Source: Archangium sp. (GTDB lineage Bacteria > Myxococcota > Myxococcia > Myxococcales > Myxococcaceae). From it: 52,412 nt of DNA. The stretch is taken from the NCBI GenBank assembly GCA_022843845.1, contig JALHMW010000032.1:1-52412 (forward strand), given 5' to 3'. How positions within the stretch are numbered: the stretch's first letter is position 1; the number at the start of each line of letters is the position of its first letter. Shown here in pieces: positions 48,690-52,412 of this stretch. The notes under the pieces were generated by a model that was not told the origin of the DNA, ran no database searches, and saw nothing but the letters and a program-made list of their open reading frames with translations. Made by a program: the position numbers and the translations under genes.

Positions 48690-50036
48690 GTGAACGCAAG
48701 CGGTCATTCACTGCCACACCGTCGTTCTCCACGAGTCTCGGGTGTGGAGTTTGCCTTGGCCTTTGCACTGGCTGTCGCGTTGCGCGGCCTGGTCATCAGC
48801 AGCGTCGCGTACACCAAGGAAGGTGACGCCGAAGGTTATCAAAGCACGGCGACGAATCTTGCGGTTCACAGAACTTTCGCCATGGGTGACTCTGAAGCGC
48901 CCGTACCCACGGTTTATCGGCCACCTGGGTATGCCGTCCTGGTGCTGCTTGCTCAGTCCCTTTCGAATACCGAGTGGTTTGGTCTGCGGGTCGCGCAGGT
49001 ACTCCTCTCGGTGTTGTCAGCCTTTGCTCTAGCTCGCGCTGTGGGGCGCTGGTTTCCAGTCGCGATTCGACCCACACTCTGGGCCCTCAGTCTGAATCCA
49101 TTCGACGCCTACTTCGCGGGCGCGATGCTGTCCGAGACGCTCAGTGCTACACTTGTGGTAGCCGCCCTTGTTCTCGTCATGTTGCGGCCACGGGGCTGGA
49201 TGATTAGCGCTGGCGCGGTTCTGGGCATCGCAGCATTGACTCGCGACCAACTCATTCTGCTCCCGCCATTCTTCGCTCTGGTCTTGGGTTGGATCTCCTG
49301 GCGGCCAGTTCGACGCCGGAAGTCAAGGTTGTTGGTGGTGTTGCTATTGCCGTTGTTGGCCGCAGCCGCCGTGTTGCCGTGGACAATACGAAACGCGGTC
49401 CAATTTAACCGATTGATACCAATCTCGGCAGGCCGATTGGGGTACAACTTGTGGTTGGGAACATGGGAGCGCGACGGACTCTGGAATATCGGCCCTGTGC
49501 CCGTCTATCCAGAATACGCATTCAACGACGAGGCTGAGCGTAAGGTCGTCGAACGATTTGGCGCGGAAATGTATACGAATGCGGGAGACCGGGCGTTTAT
49601 TGACTTGGCGCTCATGCGGTTCAGAGCGCAACCTCTCTATACTGTTGGTGTTTGGTTGAGAAGAGCTCCCGCGATGTGGTTCGGTACGCGAACTGACTTG
49701 TTCAGGTATGGCTCGGGCCTGCCGCGAGGAAGTCCTCTCTGGAAGGCAGTGAAGGCCTTTCATTGGGGCCTAAATTTCTTCATTGTCGTCCTTGGTTGGA
49801 CCGCTCTAAGATTGGCAGGTCGCGGCCGAAGACTCAGACTGCTCGTCATTCTCCTTGCGACTCCGGTCCTGTATACCGCAATCGTCTACATTCCGCTGCA
49901 TAGCACTGAGAACAGATACTCACATCCGGTTCTGCAGTGCCTCGTGGCGCTCGCTGCGATCAACGCTGTCGCAGCCTGGTCTTCGTTTCGTAATCGCTGG
50001 GTCCAAGCCAAAGAGGTTGGTCGGTTGGCGCAGTAG
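48690..50036 (+). CDS. GT39/PMT-like integral membrane glycosyltransferase
   Basis: A 448-residue GT-C-type protein with about ten hydrophobic segments. The first periplasmic loop has the acidic motif KEGDAEGYQSTATNL and PTVYRPPGYAVLVLLAQ, typical of ArnT/PMT-like enzymes (D/E pair plus R-P-P-G-Y). LNPFDAYFAGAMLSETLSATL and GIAALTRDQLILLPPFFALVLGW (the T-R segment) follow. These enzymes use polyprenyl-phosphate sugars on the outer face of the inner membrane. The GTG at 48690 is the likely start. Its GC is somewhat below the neighbouring Pse genes. It may decorate the glycan or a protein; the substrate is unknown. Confidence 0.83.
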   Translation: MNASGHSLPHRRSPRVSGVEFALAFALAVALRGLVISSVAYTKEGDAEGYQSTATNLAVHRTFAMGDSEAPVPTVYRPPGYAVLVLLAQSLSNTEWFGLRVAQVLLSVLSAFALARAVGRWFPVAIRPTLWALSLNPFDAYFAGAMLSETLSATLVVAALVLVMLRPRGWMISAGAVLGIAALTRDQLILLPPFFALVLGWISWRPVRRRKSRLLVVLLLPLLAAAAVLPWTIRNAVQFNRLIPISAGRLGYNLWLGTWERDGLWNIGPVPVYPEYAFNDEAERKVVERFGAEMYTNAGDRAFIDLALMRFRAQPLYTVGVWLRRAPAMWFGTRTDLFRYGSGLPRGSPLWKAVKAFHWGLNFFIVVLGWTALRLAGRGRRLRLLVILLATPVLYTAIVYIPLHSTENRYSHPVLQCLVALAAINAVAAWSSFRNRWVQAKEVGRLAQ

Positions 50037-50150
50037 CGCCAGGTATCGAACGCGACCGCAGGTCCTGTGCTGCGTGAGCAATCATCGACACCGACATGAT
50101 CGCGGCCAACCGTTCGCGTCGCCTCGCCCTTTTCGAGAGAGTTCGAGTAC

Positions 50151-50284
50151 ATGGCAGGCCGAAAGGTGATCAACGAGCACGACGCGCGGCGGTGCCTTGC
50201 AGCAGTGAAATCGTCGCGAGTCGACCTCGGGACGTGGGCGCCGGTGATGCCGCACATGACCGACTGTTGCCTCCTGAAATCCAC
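50151..50284. mobile_element. Possible remnant of an IS66-type accessory ORF joined to an asnB-like start
   Basis: On the plus strand, codons from the ATG at 50151 read MAGRKVINEHDARRCLAAVK and then SSRVDLGTWA. This resembles the start of the small TnpA-like accessory protein of IS66 elements (DA..CLA...S...W A pattern), after which the similarity stops. On the minus strand, an ATG at 50255-50257 begins MCGITGA, the N-terminus of class II glutamine amidotransferases, and then runs antisense through the IS-like segment. Both pieces are short, and this reading is tentative. The rest of the 50037-50394 gap holds no supported gene. Confidence 0.35.
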
Positions 50285-50394
50285 TTACCTGAACTTTGTG
50301 GTGTCCAGTGGGGACAGTGTGATTCACCCAACCTGTGGAACGTTCACGACCCTGCCTCAGCGATACGCTCAAGGCCTACGCGGAGAGGCTCTGA

Positions 50395-51639
50395 GTGAGC
50401 CGGCCTGACGAGCTGCTGTACCTGACCCAGGACGGCTTGCTCGAACCGCTCATCCACAGCCAGGTGGTGCGGGTCCTCGAGCGGCTGGCGGCGCTGGGCT
50501 GGCGCTACCGCATCGTCTCGCTCGAGAAGGAGAAGGACCTCGCTGATGAGGCCAAGGTCAGGCGTCTTCGGAGCCGGCTCGAAGCCGCTGGTGTGCGCTG
50601 GGAGTTCGCTCCCTTCGACTGGTCGCAGTCCAGCCGAGCCGCGGCGAACAACCTGGGGTTTCTCACCAGCCGCGCCGTCGAGCTGGCGCGCTCGGGCCGG
50701 GTTCGCGGCATTCACGCCAGGGCCTATGTGCCAGCCGTCGCCGCGCTCGCCGCCTGGAACGCGACCGGCCTCCCGTGGGTCTTCGATGCCCGCAGCTACT
50801 GGATCGACGAGCGCCTCGAAGAGGGCCGCTGGTTCACCACGCCGTTCAGGCTCGGCGTCGCGCGCGGGCTCGAGCACCAGTTGTTCACCACCGCTTCAGG
50901 AGTGGTCACTCTCACCGAGCTCCAGGCTCGAGAGGTCGAGGAGCGCTTCAAGCCCCTCGGCCCGCGCCCCGTGCAGTGCATCACCACGCTCGCCGACTAT
51001 GACGACTTCGTTCGCAGACCGATCGCGTCGCTGTCGCGCGTTCCTCCCGAGTTCATCGAGCGCCTGAGCGGGAAACGGGTCGTTGCCGTCATCGGTTCGA
51101 TCAACCGCTCCTATCTCGTCGATGAGACGCTCGACCTCGCTCGACGAATCCTCGAAGCGAGCCCGGTGACACACCTGCTCGTCCTGAGCGGACAGCGCGA
51201 GGAGTACGCGAAACGTCTGGCCGCGCTCGGCGTGCCACTGGAGCGGGTCACGATCGTCCGGGCCGAACACGACGCGATGCCTCAGTGGCTCTCGCTCGTC
51301 GCGTGGTGCCTGTTGCTGTTGCAGCCCAACAGCGTCGCCAAGCGCGCCTCGATGCCGACCAAGCTTGGAGAGCTGTTTGCCGCCGGCGTTCGACCGCTTC
51401 AGTTCGGCTGCAATGAAGAGGTGAGTGCGTGGGTCTCTCGGGCGGGCTCGGGTGTGGTGCTCGAGAACGTCTCACCGACGGCGCTCGACCATGCGGCGCA
51501 GCTCGTCGCGGGCCCGGTCGTCGACGAGGCCGTTCTGGCGAAGGCTCGGGCGGTGACGAAAGACCACTTCTCGCTCGAGGCTGGAATCATGGAGTACGAC
51601 CGGCTTCTCGAGGCCGTCTTCCCGCGTGGCGCTGGGTAA
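50395..51639 (+). CDS. Glycosyltransferase, GT4-like
   Basis: A 414-residue GT-B protein starting at a GTG preceded by GGAGAGG (50382-50388). The acceptor half has DELLYLTQDGLLEPLIHSQV, GIHARAYVPAVAALAAWN and WVFDARSYWIDERLEEG. The donor half has RVVAVIGSINRSYLVDETLDLARRI, THLLVLSG, WCLLLLQPNSVAKRASMPTKLGELFAAGVRPL and the SGVVLEN tail. The MPTKLGELFAAG motif takes the place of the usual E-x7-E. It is monocistronic in this window. The FDARSYWIDERL block resembles glycosyltransferases of exopolysaccharide loci; donor and acceptor are unknown. Confidence 0.82.
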   Translation: MSRPDELLYLTQDGLLEPLIHSQVVRVLERLAALGWRYRIVSLEKEKDLADEAKVRRLRSRLEAAGVRWEFAPFDWSQSSRAAANNLGFLTSRAVELARSGRVRGIHARAYVPAVAALAAWNATGLPWVFDARSYWIDERLEEGRWFTTPFRLGVARGLEHQLFTTASGVVTLTELQAREVEERFKPLGPRPVQCITTLADYDDFVRRPIASLSRVPPEFIERLSGKRVVAVIGSINRSYLVDETLDLARRILEASPVTHLLVLSGQREEYAKRLAALGVPLERVTIVRAEHDAMPQWLSLVAWCLLLLQPNSVAKRASMPTKLGELFAAGVRPLQFGCNEEVSAWVSRAGSGVVLENVSPTALDHAAQLVAGPVVDEAVLAKARAVTKDHFSLEAGIMEYDRLLEAVFPRGAG

Positions 51640-51675
51640 CTGCGGTTTCGCCTCGGCAGATTCTGCTGGCCAGTG

Positions 51676-51972
51676 TCACTTGAAGATGTCGCGCGCCGGG
51701 TCTCCCATGACCAGCCGGTAGCCAGCGCGCCGCAGGGTCGCCTCGTCGGCCTTGTTGATGCGCGCGATGGCCGTCTTCGGCACTTTCCCAAAGCGCTCCG
51801 CCCACACCATGAACATCATCTCTCGGACGGGCGCCAGGCCGTCTTTGGAACTCCCCCGGGGAAGTGTGCGCTCGTCGATCAACCCGGCGTATGGGGTGTC
51901 GTTCCGGGGCTTGACCGGATCCATCCGGTAGTACTTCCGCATCTTCTTCGCCTGCGCCTCGGTCATGTACAT
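51676..51972 (-). CDS. Small hypothetical protein, related to the 52.1 kb ORF
   Basis: A 98-residue protein. Its N-terminal half (MYMTEAQAKKMRKYYRMDP) is not recognised. Its C-terminal half carries the motif MFMVWAERFGKVPKTAIARINKADEATLRRAGYRLV...DIF. The same motif ends the ORF at 52068-52337 (QWAARFGKITKTAIARLNKADAATLERIAQRLI...DVF). This helical block resembles the C-terminal region of Rpn/DUF4351-type proteins. It may be a complete small protein or the tail of a degraded larger gene. Confidence 0.5.
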   Translation of the reverse strand: MYMTEAQAKKMRKYYRMDPVKPRNDTPYAGLIDERTLPRGSSKDGLAPVREMMFMVWAERFGKVPKTAIARINKADEATLRRAGYRLVMGDPARDIFK

Positions 51973-52067
51973 GGTCCTCCGAGGATACCTGAGGGCTCGA
52001 TGGTGGTCACCGGGGCCTCCTGCCGGGCCGGTGCGTCCAGCTCCTCAAAACGGGAGGCGCGAAGGAC

Positions 52068-52337
52068 TCACCCGAACACGTCAGCCGGCTTCTTTGCGGT
52101 GATGAGGCGTTGGGCGATGCGCTCCAGGGTCGCTGCGTCGGCCTTGTTGAGGCGCGCGATGGCCGTCTTCGTGATCTTTCCGAAGCGAGCAGCCCACTGG
52201 GTCTTGATGGTCTTGCGGACGAACTCGAGGCCTTCTTCACGGCCTTCTTCGCGCCCTTTTGCCCGGGCCTCTGCGCGCTCTTCCTTCAGCCCGGTGTCGG
52301 CTCTCAGAGGGATGGGACCCCAGCTTCTCAAAACCAT
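52068..52337 (-). CDS. Small Rpn/DUF4351-tail-like protein, possibly the C-terminal remnant of a larger gene
   Basis: An 89-residue reading from the ATG at 52335-52337. The centre is a charged helix (KEERAEARAKGREEGREEGLE) of the kind that precedes the C-terminal domain of Rpn/PD-(D/E)XK nuclease-like proteins. WAARFGKITKTAIARLNKADAATLERI follows. The frame is open to the right edge of the window, but the upstream residues look non-coding, with no nuclease motif, so this is probably a C-terminal fragment or a short protein. It shares its last ~45 residues with the ORF at 51676-51972. Confidence 0.45.
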   Translation of the reverse strand: MVLRSWGPIPLRADTGLKEERAEARAKGREEGREEGLEFVRKTIKTQWAARFGKITKTAIARLNKADAATLERIAQRLITAKKPADVFG

Positions 52338-52412
52338 TCCCCCCGGGGCCCTCACGCCGCGTGACGGGTACTTCGTGCCTGATGTGATGCGGTCCTGTCC
52401 AGTCTGACGGCC

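Overview
The window is high-GC, strongly G/C-ending-codon DNA packed with cell-surface glycan genes. The mix of a Hanks-type Ser/Thr kinase with a PEGA domain, a membrane-anchored FtsY with a long charged A-domain, Uma2-family proteins and small lipoproteins suggests a myxobacterium or related Myxococcota/delta-proteobacterium. That placement is inferred from gene content; there is no rRNA or other phylogenetic marker here.

Region 1 (about 1-7.6 kb) is mostly household: a leftward run of rlmL-like methyltransferase, Ser/Thr kinase, lipoprotein and VOC protein; a leftward lipoprotein/Uma2 pair; and rightward ftsY. Region 2 (7.6-15.1 kb) is a bacillosamine-type module: pglF-like 4,6-dehydratase, pglE-like transaminase, pglD-like acetyltransferase, pglC-like phosphoglycosyltransferase and a pglA-like glycosyltransferase, with one more glycosyltransferase and a methyltransferase. 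Region 3 (15-25.9 kb) holds assembly functions: a polytopic membrane protein, an NTase-like protein, an O-antigen ligase/polymerase fused to a repeat domain, a Wzc-type co-polymerase/BY-kinase, a YdcF-like protein, a glycosyltransferase and a first asparagine synthase.

Region 4 (26-32.5 kb) is a wbp-like operon for a 2,3-diamino-uronic acid sugar (WbpB, WbpD, WbpE) with a first amidotransferase/HisH/HisF set. Region 5 (32.5-35.5 kb) is visibly lower in GC and carries a Wzx-like flippase and an unrecognised GT-B-like protein. Region 6 (35.5-48.1 kb) is a pseudaminic-acid-like nonulosonate module: a dehydratase, an extra SDR, PseC, PseG, a PseI-GNAT fusion and an SpsF-type cytidylyltransferase on the plus strand. 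Facing it on the minus strand are a second asparagine synthase, a second HisH/HisF/amidotransferase set, the pseudaminic-acid-associated methylase and another methyltransferase. Region 7 (48.2-52.4 kb) holds a broken methyltransferase, a GT-C-like membrane protein, a possible IS66-type remnant, a glycosyltransferase and two small related ORFs.

Taken together, the window encodes three amino-sugar precursor routes (bacillosamine-like, WbpB/D/E-like and Pse-like), two independent ammonia-channelling amidotransferase systems that could make acetamidino groups, six recognisable glycosyltransferase-like proteins besides the PglC-type transferase, a flippase, polymerase/ligase candidates and a chain-length/export regulator. 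This fits a Wzx/Wzy-type surface polysaccharide or O-antigen locus. Genes are tightly coupled by ATGA/GTGA/TGATG overlaps, and several convergent neighbours overlap at their 3' ends.
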